Below are positions 29,085 through 38,424 of a stretch of 64,000 nucleotides of DNA, piece by piece; the stretch's first letter is position 1; each line of letters begins with the position of its first letter. The DNA is from Bacillus methanolicus PB1 (GTDB taxonomy: Bacteria > Bacillota > Bacilli > Bacillales > Cytobacillaceae). The notes under the pieces were generated by a model. It was not told the DNA's origin. It saw only the letters and a list, made by a program, of their open reading frames with translations, and did no database searches. The stretch lies in contig NZ_AFEU01000003.1 of the NCBI RefSeq assembly GCF_000262755.1, positions 1,240,001 through 1,304,000 on the forward strand, in the 5' to 3' direction. The position numbers were made by a program, and so were the translations under genes.

Positions 29085-29207
29085 TGTGACACCTCTATAA
29101 AATAATATCGTCCAAACCATACCATGCACCATAATGGGAGCGCAACCTTTTTATTGTCATTCCAGGCATATATGAAATCAAACAAAATCCAATGTATAAA
29201 TGCAAAA

Positions 29208-29237
29208 AGGAATTCACAACATATAAGTGAATTCCTT
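29208..29237. terminator. Hairpin upstream of ytzH
   Basis: GGAATTCAC and GTGAATTCC form a nine-pair stem with a nine-base loop, flanked by AAAA and TT. It lies 25 bases before ytzH, so it may be part of the ytzH leader or a barrier between trmB and ytzH transcripts. Confidence 0.5.
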
Positions 29238-29261
29238 CATAAACTGAAAGGATGATTTGAA

Positions 29262-29540
29262 ATGCCGTTAAGTCATCAAGATCAAGTAAATTTATTAACA
29301 GATATATTAAGCAATCACCAGCTGGATTGCTGCGGATCTGTTTCTGAATGTGAACAATTGGAACGATTGGTAAAGTCATTAATGGATAACAACAACGTAA
29401 ATGAAAATATAAAAACAGTTTTACAAGAAATATATGAATACAGCCGGCACGGAATTCAATCATCTGATTTAGACCGGTACATTGAATCAAACCAAGAGCG
29501 GTTAGCCCAATGGGTAAATAATATGAATCAATTATCTTAA
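29262..29540 (+). CDS. ytzH: YtzH-like protein
   Basis: A 92-residue, helix-rich acidic protein of the YtzH family, found in Bacillus next to trmB and ytmP. A Cys pair (LDCCGSVSEC) sits near residue 25, and Leu/Ile heptads run through the second half. GAAAGGATGA precedes the ATG at good spacing. No known function. Its stop is five bases from the convergent ytmP stop. Confidence 0.88.
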   Translation: MPLSHQDQVNLLTDILSNHQLDCCGSVSECEQLERLVKSLMDNNNVNENIKTVLQEIYEYSRHGIQSSDLDRYIESNQERLAQWVNNMNQLS

Positions 29541-29545
29541 CAACT

Positions 29546-30319
29546 TTATAAAATAACGTCCAAATATTGAATCCATTTTTCCATTTCGTCAAAGCGTTTT
29601 TTATTTTTATACCATTGGATCGAAGTTAATGTTTGAGCATGAACATACCACTTCATTCTCAGTTTTAAATCTTCCGTTAGTTTCGTTCCGTACCGATTTA
29701 ACCAGCTTTCCCACTCATTCTCAGGGATATACCAGTACAAAAGAAGGCCAAGATCTATCGCGGGATCAGCAATCATCGCACTATCCCAATCGATTAAATA
29801 CAACTGGTTGTCGTCAGAAAGCAGCCAGTTGTTATGATTTACATCGCAGTGGCAAACCACTTTTTCATTGCAACGAATGTTGGCAACTTCTTTTCCTAAA
29901 AAATCTCTCGCTTTTTTAACAGCCGGAAATTCAAGCAGATCAGTATCCAATTCTTTCTCAATTATGTGAAGAAGGGTTTCCGGTTGAAGCGGTGATTTTC
30001 CGAGCCTCGTTAACATACCGAGCAAAGGCTTAGATTGATGAATTTTCCTGAGGAGCTTTGCCACCCGGGTATCGTTCATCTCCGGAGGCTTTAACTCCCG
30101 CCCGTACAACCATTGCTGGGCAGTGATCACATCTCCGTTTTCCAATCTCTTTGTCCAAACAAGTTTTGGGACAATTCCCTCAGCAGATAAAACAGCCAGG
30201 AATGGAGAAGAATTACGCTTTAAAAACAACTTTTGTTCTTGATGCTTGGCAATAAATGCTTCTCCTGTGTTCCCGCCAGCGGGAACAATCTCCCAATCTT
30301 GTCCAAATAAATGTTCCAA
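29546..30319 (-). CDS. ytmP: APH/choline-kinase-like phosphotransferase YtmP
   Basis: A 257-residue kinase-fold protein. The catalytic loop VCHCDVNHNNWLL (HxDxxxxN) and metal motif LIDWDSAMI near residues 170-195 are those of aminoglycoside/choline/thiamine kinases. The N-terminal P-loop region (PAGGNTGEAFIAK) is also recognisable. The substrate is unknown; a small hydroxyl-bearing metabolite is the family expectation. It faces ytzH tail to tail. Confidence 0.88.
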   Translation of the reverse strand: MEHLFGQDWEIVPAGGNTGEAFIAKHQEQKLFLKRNSSPFLAVLSAEGIVPKLVWTKRLENGDVITAQQWLYGRELKPPEMNDTRVAKLLRKIHQSKPLLGMLTRLGKSPLQPETLLHIIEKELDTDLLEFPAVKKARDFLGKEVANIRCNEKVVCHCDVNHNNWLLSDDNQLYLIDWDSAMIADPAIDLGLLLYWYIPENEWESWLNRYGTKLTEDLKLRMKWYVHAQTLTSIQWYKNKKRFDEMEKWIQYLDVIL

Positions 30320-30415
30320 AATTGTTCACCTTCAATTTATTCGACAACAGCGGAAATTGGCTCCTTTGCCAAATACAGCCGAATCATCTTTGAATGTATT
30401 TATCCTCGAAAAGAT

Positions 30416-30458
30416 AAAAAAGACAGCTATTGAAAATAACTCTAACAATAGCTATCTT
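30416..30458 (-). terminator. Intrinsic terminator of amyX
   Basis: On the minus strand AAGATAGCTATTG pairs with CAATAGCTGTCTT (one G-U) and is followed by TTTTATC. It lies about 75 bases after the amyX stop. Confidence 0.8.
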
Positions 30459-30532
30459 AATAAATATTATCTCCAATTGACTTATATCGTCAAGTAAATC
30501 ATGATCTAAAAAATAGCAGAAAACGCTTTTAA

Positions 30533-32683
30533 TTATTTTACCAGTACATATAAACTAACAGGATTTACCTCGATTTCCATTTGGCTGATTGACAAGAAAG
30601 GCTTGGCTTTCGCGTTTTCGTGATTCGCCAGCACTTCCCATTTTCCTTCCATAGGCAAATCAATTTTTTGTACCTTTCGTGAAGGATTAAAAATCACTAA
30701 GATCGTTTTCCATTGCCCAAATTCTTGAACATCTTCATAAAAGCAGCCTATTACCGGCTTTGGATAAGGGAGAAAACGTATATGCTTTCTTATCAAATCT
30801 GCGCGGTGAAAACGAAAAGCCTGATGCGATTTTCTAATTGAAATGATCCCTTTAATATATTCAACATTATCGGCAAACTGTGTTTTACGGTCCCAATCAA
30901 GCTGGTTGATTTCATCTGGGGAACGGTAACTATTTCCAACTCCTTTTTTCGTTCGGAAAAATTCCTGTCCACTGTGAAGAAATGGAATTCCTTGTGATAA
31001 TAAAACCATCACCGTTGCCAATCTGTGATGCTTTTTTATTATTTCTTCATCTGTTTCTTTTTCACAAATGTTGATTTTATCCCACATCGTATGATTGTCA
31101 TGTGATTCCACATAATTGACTGACTGAACCGGCTCAGTAAAAATGCCTTTATCCATTTTTTCAAAACCGATACTGCCAACAAGCAATTGCTTGGCAGACT
31201 CGAAATAATACTCATTGCCGAGTGCATAGCCGCGGTCGTACAAGTTAAAGGTGCTTCCCTTGATCGAATCCCGAAACCAATCATTAAATTGCCCTATTCC
31301 CGGCAAATATTTTTGATTGCGAATATTTGCTTTTTTTTCAGGAGGAATTGGGGTGTTTAAGTCCCATCCTTCACCGATCAAGATGACTGTTTCATCAATT
31401 TTGGAAACCTCTTTTCTTATCTCATTCATTGTCTCAATATCAATGATTCCCATTAGATCAAACCGAAACCCATCGACATGGTACTCTTTCAGCCAAAAAA
31501 GAACAGAATCGATAATAAATTTTCTCACCATCCGCCGTTCGGTTGCCAAATCATTTCCCACTCCCGTGCCGTTTGAAGGCATTCCAAACTCATCATGCCG
31601 AAAATAATAGCCAGGGACAATTTTTTCAAATGAAGACTGTTCACGAATATACACATGATTATAAACAACATCCATAATGACCCTTAACCCTTGTTTTTGA
31701 ATGGAAAAAATCATTTCCTTTAATTCCTTGATTCTTTTATAGGGATCATGCGGATCTGTCGAATAGCTTCCGTCGGGAACATTAAAATGCAAGGGGTTAT
31801 AGCCCCAATTATATTTGTTGGCCGGTTTTAATTCATCTACACCTTCAAAATCGTGGAAAGGAAGAAATTCAATATGAGTAATACCAAGGTCTTTCACGTA
31901 AGAAAGGCACGTCGGCAACCCGTCTTTTCCTGTTGTACCCGTTTCTCCGGCTCCGGAATACTTTCCCTTATTTTTCACTCCGCTATTTGGATGAATAGTA
32001 AAATCACGAATATGCGTTTCATAAATCACCGCATCAACCGCATGTTGAAATGGCGGTAAAGAAGGTTTTTCCCGGTTGGTCTTTGCCAAATCAACTACAA
32101 CTCCCATTTTTCCGTTAGCCGTTACAGCAACTGCATAAGGGTCAACAGCTTCTTTCCATTCGAGATTTACGCAAACAAGGTATGAATATTGGTAACATTC
32201 CAAATCCCGATGAACTTCAGCAAACCAAACACCGGATTCCCCTCTTTGCATTGGAATCGGTTCCAATTCGTTTCCTCCCGGCTCATGAAGCTTCAATCTC
32301 ACCTTCACTGCTGTCGGCGCCCAAAGTTTAAAAACTGTTTTTTCTCTGGAATAGTTGTTCCCAAGGTCGTTTCCATCATAATAAAAACGCTCATCAAAGG
32401 CCTCAGTTCGAATGACCGCACCAATTTGAAGGTCTGTTTTTCCCCCGTGTTCATCTGAAATCCAATATTGTTTTCCAAATTCCGGTTGTATTTCAGAATG
32501 GCAAATATATTTTATCGATTCATCCAGCTTCACAGTTTCGGTTATGGTAAGTTCACAGTTTATTTCTTCATTCGTTAAATGAAAACAGGAAGAAGAGCCG
32601 CCGTGATAGGAATTGGGGAGTAAAATCGTTATGACTTGTATGTCATCAAGATAAGCAAAAAATTGCCTGTCAATCGCAATCAA
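30533..32683 (-). CDS. amyX: Type I pullulanase
   Basis: A GH13 debranching enzyme of 716 residues that cleaves alpha-1,6 links of pullulan and branched maltodextrins. N-terminal CBM48-like beta domains run to about 200 (VFKLWAPTAVKVRLKL). The pullulanase marker YNWGYNP and catalytic motifs GFRFDLMG (nucleophile Asp), GEGWDL (acid/base Glu) and YVESHDNH follow. There is no signal peptide, so it should act inside the cell, as expected for AmyX. It starts at TTG with AAAGGAGATGA upstream, and the B. subtilis start (MVSIRRSFEAYVDD) aligns at this point. Confidence 0.96.
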   Translation of the reverse strand: MIAIDRQFFAYLDDIQVITILLPNSYHGGSSSCFHLTNEEINCELTITETVKLDESIKYICHSEIQPEFGKQYWISDEHGGKTDLQIGAVIRTEAFDERFYYDGNDLGNNYSREKTVFKLWAPTAVKVRLKLHEPGGNELEPIPMQRGESGVWFAEVHRDLECYQYSYLVCVNLEWKEAVDPYAVAVTANGKMGVVVDLAKTNREKPSLPPFQHAVDAVIYETHIRDFTIHPNSGVKNKGKYSGAGETGTTGKDGLPTCLSYVKDLGITHIEFLPFHDFEGVDELKPANKYNWGYNPLHFNVPDGSYSTDPHDPYKRIKELKEMIFSIQKQGLRVIMDVVYNHVYIREQSSFEKIVPGYYFRHDEFGMPSNGTGVGNDLATERRMVRKFIIDSVLFWLKEYHVDGFRFDLMGIIDIETMNEIRKEVSKIDETVILIGEGWDLNTPIPPEKKANIRNQKYLPGIGQFNDWFRDSIKGSTFNLYDRGYALGNEYYFESAKQLLVGSIGFEKMDKGIFTEPVQSVNYVESHDNHTMWDKINICEKETDEEIIKKHHRLATVMVLLSQGIPFLHSGQEFFRTKKGVGNSYRSPDEINQLDWDRKTQFADNVEYIKGIISIRKSHQAFRFHRADLIRKHIRFLPYPKPVIGCFYEDVQEFGQWKTILVIFNPSRKVQKIDLPMEGKWEVLANHENAKAKPFLSISQMEIEVNPVSLYVLVK

Positions 32684-32855
32684 AAATGAGTCATCTCCTT
32701 TCCTTCCTCTGCTTCCGCTATCTTATATTCTTTCATTTAGATTGAGAGAACGCCTATGAACTTCAACTTGTAAAGAAGAGTGCCAGCGATTTCTCCTTCA
32801 GAATAGACAAGAAGATAATACATATCTTTTCCAAAAAGCCCGTCTTTACAGACGT

Positions 32856-33845
32856 CTATTCGATATTTTTTTCTTCATCAAAAATTTTCCATTCCATTCT
32901 TCGCATGGACGTCGTCTGGCAATACTCAAGAAGTATTTTTGCTGCTTTTAATTGCTTATGCTTCAAAGGAGAACGCAATCTTCTCAATGATGTAAACCAA
33001 TCATCAAGATTCCTTTTTTCCACAAGGCGTACGTCATAAGGTGCTTCTTGGTAATCAATATATCCATTTCTTGAAAGAACTGCTTTACGAACAGGAAGAT
33101 CGATTTCATACAAGCTGAAAAGCTTTTGAATGATTTTCTCCGTCCGGTTCAAAGCAAGAAGAGGGTTTAAGATTTTTTTCTCTGTATTTTCGTAGCGCTT
33201 TGACCAAAACCGATTCTTTGACCCAATAAATACAGCGTGATTTTCTTCTTCCAGAAACGATATACACCACACGTCAATAGGGGTCAACATGATAATTTCC
33301 AGTTCAACCGGTGCCTCTTTTAACCGAAAGATCGGTTTGTATAAAACGAGAAATGTGTCCGGAAAGCGCTGAAGGAAAAATTTTAGCTTTTCATCAAAAT
33401 AATATTTATGATCAACCATTGATTTTTCAATCAGCGTTGAGGTGGCCCACTTCATCTGAAAACGGAAAAGCTGATCAAGGAATTGCTGCTTTAATTCTTC
33501 TAAGGATTTTGGGAGAATCGGAAGCGAAGCTGTAAATTGAAGTCCAAAATCCTCATCTTGTTCATTTTCCTCATCTGAGACAATTACATCATTTTCCTCG
33601 TTTTCTTTTTTTCTTAAACGAAAAATCCATTTCATTTTATCTATAATCGGCTGTTTTTCATCTTCCAACAAAAAGGACAAATCCTTTTGGCTGTTTTGGT
33701 TATTTACATCACCATTCTCCCAAATGTTTTTCAATCGCTCCCACTGCTGCCTTTTTAGACGAACAAATCGGGAAGGATATAAAAAGATATCTTGTTCATA
33801 TCTGGAAACGTAATCTTGAAGTTTGATCAACTGTCCCATCGACAT
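32856..33845 (-). CDS. YtlQ-like protein, possible 3' frameshift
   Basis: A 329-residue soluble protein in the place of B. subtilis ytlQ, between amyX and thpR. The first third is charged with an acidic linker (DEENEQDEDFG near 95). The central part has alternating hydrophobic strands ending 'VWCISFLEEENHAVFIGSKNRFW', loosely like a NERD-type nuclease core, but I see no certain catalytic triad. It ends at an A7 tract. One extra A would extend the frame by about 39 codons as KKYRIDVCKDGLFGK and so on. Either the present stop is real or the gene is frameshifted. Function unknown. Confidence 0.75.
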   Translation of the reverse strand: MSMGQLIKLQDYVSRYEQDIFLYPSRFVRLKRQQWERLKNIWENGDVNNQNSQKDLSFLLEDEKQPIIDKMKWIFRLRKKENEENDVIVSDEENEQDEDFGLQFTASLPILPKSLEELKQQFLDQLFRFQMKWATSTLIEKSMVDHKYYFDEKLKFFLQRFPDTFLVLYKPIFRLKEAPVELEIIMLTPIDVWCISFLEEENHAVFIGSKNRFWSKRYENTEKKILNPLLALNRTEKIIQKLFSLYEIDLPVRKAVLSRNGYIDYQEAPYDVRLVEKRNLDDWFTSLRRLRSPLKHKQLKAAKILLEYCQTTSMRRMEWKIFDEEKNIE

Positions 33846-33889
33846 TGCCTTCCTTTAAATTCTTTTATGTTTGAAGTTTTTATACCAAT

Positions 33890-34462
33890 TTATTCAATTA
33901 GAAGCGGAAATGTGGCAACTGGTTCATATTTTGGAGTTTTCTCGAAATGGGTCCGGTATAAGACCACATCTTTCGCTACAAATGTAATCGGCTTTTCTTC
34001 AATGCTATTATTTATTGATAAAAAGGCTGGAGAAAAAGGAGAAGAACCGGTCCATTTTCTGGCTAACGTAATATGGGGAGAAAACGGCCTTGTATCAAGT
34101 TGAAAACCTGCTTTTTCGCATGCGGTAAATACAAGATTCCTCAATTTATGAAGGCGTTCTTCTTTATTAACTCCTGCCCAGAGAATTCTCGGTGAATCCT
34201 TTCTCCCAAAAGTTCCAAAGTGCTGAATAATCAAAGAAAAAGCACGGGTCCCATCAATGTATTTTTGAACCAGCTCTTTTGTTTTATTTAATTGGCTGAC
34301 AGATGCATTGCCCAAAAATACAAGTGTAAGATGATAGTCTTCATGGTGAACCCACCTCGCAAACTTAAGCTCGCTCTTCAATTGCTCTGCTTTTTCATGC
34401 AACAATTTTTTTGATTCTTTTGACAAACGAACCGCTAAAAAATAGTGTGGGTTTTTCTCCAT
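33890..34462 (-). CDS. thpR: RNA 2',3'-cyclic phosphodiesterase (2H family)
   Basis: A 2H-phosphoesterase of 190 residues (LigT/ThpR/YtlP). Both HxTx motifs are present: YHLTLVFLG near 50 and SPHITLARKW near 135. Family members open 2',3'-cyclic phosphates to 2'-phosphates and can ligate tRNA halves in vitro. The ATG giving MEKNPHYFLAVRL matches B. subtilis YtlP (MGQPHYFFAV) and AAAGGG lies upstream. An in-frame GTG nine codons earlier is less likely. Confidence 0.92.
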   Translation of the reverse strand: MEKNPHYFLAVRLSKESKKLLHEKAEQLKSELKFARWVHHEDYHLTLVFLGNASVSQLNKTKELVQKYIDGTRAFSLIIQHFGTFGRKDSPRILWAGVNKEERLHKLRNLVFTACEKAGFQLDTRPFSPHITLARKWTGSSPFSPAFLSINNSIEEKPITFVAKDVVLYRTHFEKTPKYEPVATFPLLIE

Positions 34463-34668
34463 TCGTTGAATTCGCCCTTTCAAAAACACGTTTTTTACCT
34501 ATTTTAGCAAATCTTTTTTCAAATTGGCAGAAATGAGAGACGAAAGAGATCAATCCTACTTATTGAATAAGTTACATTGTTTTTATAAGATTAAATGAAG
34601 AATATCATTTTCAAAAAATAAAATACAATTATATTCTCATATATTGAATAGAATAGGAAAGGTAAAAA

Positions 34669-35601
34669 ATGAAAGTTGTTGAAAATATTGCAAATCTAAT
34701 TGGAAAAACACCGCTTGTAAAACTTAATCGGCTTTGCCCGAAAGATGGAGCAACTGTCTATTTAAAACTTGAGTTTTACAATCCGAGTAAGAGCGTTAAA
34801 GACCGGGCAGCTTATCATATGATTGCAACAGCTGAAAAAGAAGGAAAATTGAAACCGGGCTCAGTGATCATTGAACCAACAAGCGGCAATACCGGCATTG
34901 GACTAGCCATGAATGCAGCCGCAAGGGGGTACCGTGCGATTATCGTAATGCCGGATACGATGACGCAAGAAAGGATAAACATTTTGAAAGCGTATGGCGC
35001 AGAAGTCGTTTTGACTCCCGGGGATGAAAAAATGCCGGGAGCCATAAAAAAGGCAAAAGAGCTTGCTGCTGAAATTCCCGGCAGTTACATTCCTATGCAG
35101 TTTGAAAACGAAGCAAATCCGGAAGCCCACCGACAATCAACAGCACTTGAAATCATTGAAGCTATGAAACAAATCGGGAAGCCGCTAAAAGCTTTTGTTG
35201 CAGCTGCCGGAACAGGCGGAACTATTACAGGAACAGGGGAAGTCCTTCGCGAGTATTACCCGGATCTAACTGTTCATGTAGTAGAACCTGCAGGCTCTCC
35301 GGTGCTTTCAGGCGGAAAGCCCGGCAAGCATAAGCTCGTCGGCACAAGCCCGGGATTTATTCCTGGCATTCTCAATCAAAATGTGTATGATAAAATTCAT
35401 TTAATTAAAGATGAAGAGGCGTATGAAATAACACGGCGCCTTGCGAAAGAAGAAGGAATTCTTGTCGGCCCTTCATCAGGTGCAGCCTGTTTCGCCGCAA
35501 TTGAAACCGCAAAACAGCTTTCACCGGAAGATGTCGTTGTGTGCATCATTAGCGACACAGGCGAACGATATTTATCCAGTGACTTATTCGAATTCGATTG
35601 A
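34669..35601 (+). CDS. ytkP: Cysteine synthase-type PLP enzyme (YtkP)
   Basis: A 310-residue fold-type II PLP enzyme of the O-acetylserine sulfhydrylase group. The PLP lysine lies in NPSKSVKDRAAYHM, phosphate-binding loops are PTSGNTGIGLAM and GTGGTITGTGE, and GPSSGAA is near the end. It should make cysteine from O-acetylserine and sulfide, though it could favour other sulfur or amino donors, since B. subtilis has CysK elsewhere. GGAAAGGT lies before the ATG. A GGGTCAGACCC element follows at once. Confidence 0.9.
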   Translation: MKVVENIANLIGKTPLVKLNRLCPKDGATVYLKLEFYNPSKSVKDRAAYHMIATAEKEGKLKPGSVIIEPTSGNTGIGLAMNAAARGYRAIIVMPDTMTQERINILKAYGAEVVLTPGDEKMPGAIKKAKELAAEIPGSYIPMQFENEANPEAHRQSTALEIIEAMKQIGKPLKAFVAAAGTGGTITGTGEVLREYYPDLTVHVVEPAGSPVLSGGKPGKHKLVGTSPGFIPGILNQNVYDKIHLIKDEEAYEITRRLAKEEGILVGPSSGAACFAAIETAKQLSPEDVVVCIISDTGERYLSSDLFEFD

Positions 35602-35614
35602 GAAAAGTAAAATC

Positions 35615-35683
35615 GGGTCAGACCCCCTTCTTCAATGACAACATATAGAAAATTTTTTATGTTGCATTAGAGGGGTCTGGCCG
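35615..35683. repeat. Minimal GGGTCAGACCC element without outer stem
   Basis: GGGTCAGACCCC and GGGGTCTGGCC enclose about 45 bp with a weak inner pair (ACAACATA / TATGTTG). The GAGGCTGTCTCA arms are absent, so the cassette can exist without the terminator-like shell. Confidence 0.75.
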
Positions 35684-35757
35684 TACAAAAAGCAATTTTA
35701 TGGAAGTACGGTTCATTCTTCTCTGATAGGTATATCATCGCATTTCAAGGGTAAAGT

Positions 35758-37182
35758 TCACTTAGCTGCTAATTCGTAAATCGCCTGTGCATAAATAGCG
35801 GTTGCCTTTAACAAATCATCAATAATAATGTACTCATCTTTTTGATGGGCAACATCAGGTCTTCCCGGAAACAGCGGACCAAAAGCAACTCCTGACTTTA
35901 AAGAACGAGCGTACGTTCCGCCCCCGATGGAAAGCAGCTCTGCCTTCTCACCTGTTTGTTCCTCATATACCTTCTTTAATGTTTGGACAAGAAAATCTGT
36001 TTCATCAACATGGTGCGGCTTTGAATCAGAGAAATTATCAATTTTAAAGCCCTCTTTTTTAAGAAGCTGTTCCAGTTGATCCTTTTTTTCTTCCATATCA
36101 GCAGTAACCGGATACCGCAAGTTGATTCCAAGCTGTCCTCCCCGTTCCTTGAAATAGCTGATTTTTCCAACATTAATCGTTAAATCCCCTGTAATCTCAT
36201 CAGAATATGCAATGCCGAGTTCTCGCCCGCGAGATTCTTTCGAAAAATACTTTGTAACAAAAGTAAAAAAGTGCTGCGCTTTCCGATCGATTTTCCATTG
36301 GGACAAAAATTCTGCCAGAAGAAATCCTGCATTCACTCCATTGTCCGGTTCCATGCCATGGGCTGATAAACCTTGCAATTCAATGATTAATTCTCCGCTA
36401 TCCACATAACACTTTCCTTCGAGTTCACGCTGTTTACGAAATTCTTTAAACCGCTGGATTATTTCTGTTTGCCGGTCATGAACGAAGAGCCCAGCTTTCG
36501 CGAAATCAGGAACCATGTTGTACCTTCTACCCGAAGAAAATTGAGCTACTTCAATTTTCACATCATCACCATGATTTGCATCTGCCTCGGAAGATTGGAC
36601 AATATCAAAATCAGAAATACCTTTTTCCGCATAAATGATCGGGAAATCTGCATCAGGAGCAAACCCCATTGACGGCATTTCTTCATATTTAAAATATGTA
36701 TCCACGCATCGCCAGTTGCTCTCTTCATCTGTTCCGATAATCATCCGGACCCGCTTTTTTAAAGGAAAACCGAGTTCTTTTACAATTTTCATCGCATAGT
36801 AAGCGGCCATTGTCGGACCTTTATCATCAATCGCCCCGCGGGAAAAAATTTTCCCGTCCCGGATTTCGGCGCCGAATGGGTCGCTCGTCCATCCATCCCC
36901 TTCAGGTACAACATCAACATGGCAAAGAATGCCTACCAATTCTTCCCCTTCACCGAATTCCAAGTGTCCTGCGACATTTTCTACATTTTTTGCCTTGAAT
37001 CCGTCTTTTTCTCCGAGATCGAGCATAAAGGATAATGCTTCCTTTACCCCCTGACCGAGCGGAGCATCCGGAGTACTATTTTCTTCATCTAAGACACTTT
37101 TAATTTTTAATAACTTTTGTGTATCATGAATCAGTTCGTCTTTTCTTTTGTCAACTTCTTTCATCCAATTGATTGCTTCCAC
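35758..37182 (-). CDS. ytjP: M20 dipeptidase YtjP (PepV-like)
   Basis: A 474-residue zinc dipeptidase of the PepV group that splits dipeptides in the cytoplasm. Metal-site motifs are GILCHVDVVPEGDGW (His, then catalytic Asp two residues on), GAIDDKGPTMA, GTDEESNW and the late GGGTYARS. The lid domain between ~180 and ~390 is present in full. It starts at GTG behind AGGAGG. It faces ytkP tail to tail across the minimal repeat. Confidence 0.94.
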   Translation of the reverse strand: MEAINWMKEVDKRKDELIHDTQKLLKIKSVLDEENSTPDAPLGQGVKEALSFMLDLGEKDGFKAKNVENVAGHLEFGEGEELVGILCHVDVVPEGDGWTSDPFGAEIRDGKIFSRGAIDDKGPTMAAYYAMKIVKELGFPLKKRVRMIIGTDEESNWRCVDTYFKYEEMPSMGFAPDADFPIIYAEKGISDFDIVQSSEADANHGDDVKIEVAQFSSGRRYNMVPDFAKAGLFVHDRQTEIIQRFKEFRKQRELEGKCYVDSGELIIELQGLSAHGMEPDNGVNAGFLLAEFLSQWKIDRKAQHFFTFVTKYFSKESRGRELGIAYSDEITGDLTINVGKISYFKERGGQLGINLRYPVTADMEEKKDQLEQLLKKEGFKIDNFSDSKPHHVDETDFLVQTLKKVYEEQTGEKAELLSIGGGTYARSLKSGVAFGPLFPGRPDVAHQKDEYIIIDDLLKATAIYAQAIYELAAK

Positions 37183-37272
37183 ACTATTTCCTCCTTACTG
37201 CGTTCCATATATTGCAATGTGAATCCATTATTTCATTATTATAAATATATTCCCGCTTAAATGCTTTTTAAA

Positions 37273-37385
37273 AAGAAGGGGCTGTCTCAAACCTCCATGG
37301 CATATCAGCCACCGCGATAGATGAGTCTTCTAGATAAGACACCGTATAAAAAGCCTAAGGGTCAGACCCTTATGAGACAGCCCCT
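37273..37385. repeat. Nested palindrome with a different insert
   Basis: Outer arms GGGGCTGTCTCA / TGAGACAGCCCC. The right half (AAGCCTAAGGGTCAGACCCTTATG) is of empty-site type with one core motif. The left half carries a ~60-bp insert unrelated to the common cassette, with its own small inverted repeat GTCTT / AAGAC. Confidence 0.8.
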
Positions 37386-37386
37386 A

Positions 37387-37996
37387 GTTTGCAGGTCCTG
37401 ATTATAATATGGGGGAACGTTGGTCATCATTTTTTTATAGGAAACAGAGAAAGCCACTTTCGTCATTTGATATTTTAAAGAACATATAGCCGACGTCCGT
37501 CATAAGCAGCCCATACTTTTTTCATTTTATGGAAAATAAACATTTTCCTTTGGATAAACAAGATTATTACGCAACTGATTCATTATTTCAACAGCAATCC
37601 ATTCAAAATATTATAGAAAATAAAATCACCTGTAAATGATATACAATTTCAATATTTTCGAAAACTGGAAACTTTTTTCAGAAGCAATAATCATAATGGC
37701 CGGTCGCCTCCCATACGTTATAGCATGCACCCAAAAAAGGGGGAACCCATGATTCGATCTATAGAAAAAAAGATATTAATATTTCGTAAATTTGTACTTA
37801 TCGGTAGAAATTATCTGAAAATATGGTTACAATAAAAATAAAGGAATGGTCTTATTAGATTTACCCTACATGGTAAAGAAAAGGGGTTGTCTGAGGAAAA
37901 GAAAACAAACTACATAGCTTGAAGACATGTTTCTTCATGGGAAAGTCGGTTGCAGGAATATGCCAAAGGTTTGAAAAAAGGATAGGGAGTGGTTTT
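37387..37996. other. Long gap upstream of ytzE
   Basis: About 600 bases with no convincing gene. Two micro-frames occur on the plus strand: 37529-37639 (36 residues, no binding site) and 37749-37835 (28 residues, AAAGGGGGAA before ATG). Neither has recognisable sequence. The ytzE promoter must lie here, but no clear box pair is seen. Confidence 0.6.
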
Positions 37997-38218
37997 TTGA
38001 AACCTTCAACTAACCGAATGTTAAACCGTATCAAATCCGTCTACTTGTATATTAAGAACAATGGAACTGTAACGACTCAAGATCTTGTAGAAGAATTTGG
38101 TATAACTCCTCGTACCATCCAAAGAGATTTGAATGTCTTGGTTTATAATGACTTGGTGAAAAGTCCAAGCCGCGGCAAGTGGACAACAACGCAAAAGAAG
38201 GTAAAAATGACTTCGTAA
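37997..38218 (+). CDS. ytzE: DeoR-type helix-turn-helix protein YtzE
   Basis: A 73-residue protein that is just the DNA-binding domain of a DeoR regulator: IKSVYLYIKNNGTVTTQDL, then EFGITPRTIQRDLNVL as recognition region, with no sensor domain. B. subtilis YtzE is the same length and starts MKPSTNRML, which fixes the TTG start here; GGGAGTGG lies upstream. Target genes are unknown. It may be autoregulatory or act as a small nucleoid or stress factor. Confidence 0.9.
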   Translation: MKPSTNRMLNRIKSVYLYIKNNGTVTTQDLVEEFGITPRTIQRDLNVLVYNDLVKSPSRGKWTTTQKKVKMTS

Positions 38219-38243
38219 AATGTAAATAATGATAGAAAATATG

Positions 38244-38300
38244 AAGGAACTGCCCAAAAGATTCGTTTTTTTACCATGTGGGCCAGTTCCTTATTTGTTT
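38244..38300 (+). terminator. Hairpin downstream of ytzE
   Basis: AAGGAACTGCCC pairs with GGGCCAGTTCCTT (one bulge) over a 24-base loop and is followed by ATTTGTTTT, a plausible terminator. Confidence 0.65.
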
Positions 38301-38424
38301 TATCAAAAATTTTCTTCAAAGAGGATACTTTCGGACGATTATGGCAAATTGACGGCCCATAACTGATCAAAAGCCTATTAACCAAATCAAAGAATCATAA
38401 ACTCTTAAAAGTCAATGTCGTCCA

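Noticed and set aside
30520-30545. cre-like AGAAAACGCTTTTAAT at the amyX 3' end
   Set aside because: Two or more mismatches at conserved positions, and located after the coding region.
37529-37639. 36-codon frame MENKHFPLD..
   Set aside because: No ribosome binding site and no recognisable sequence; reported only as part of the gap.
37749-37835. 28-codon frame MIRSIEKKI..
   Set aside because: The binding site is fair, but spacing is short and nothing else supports it.
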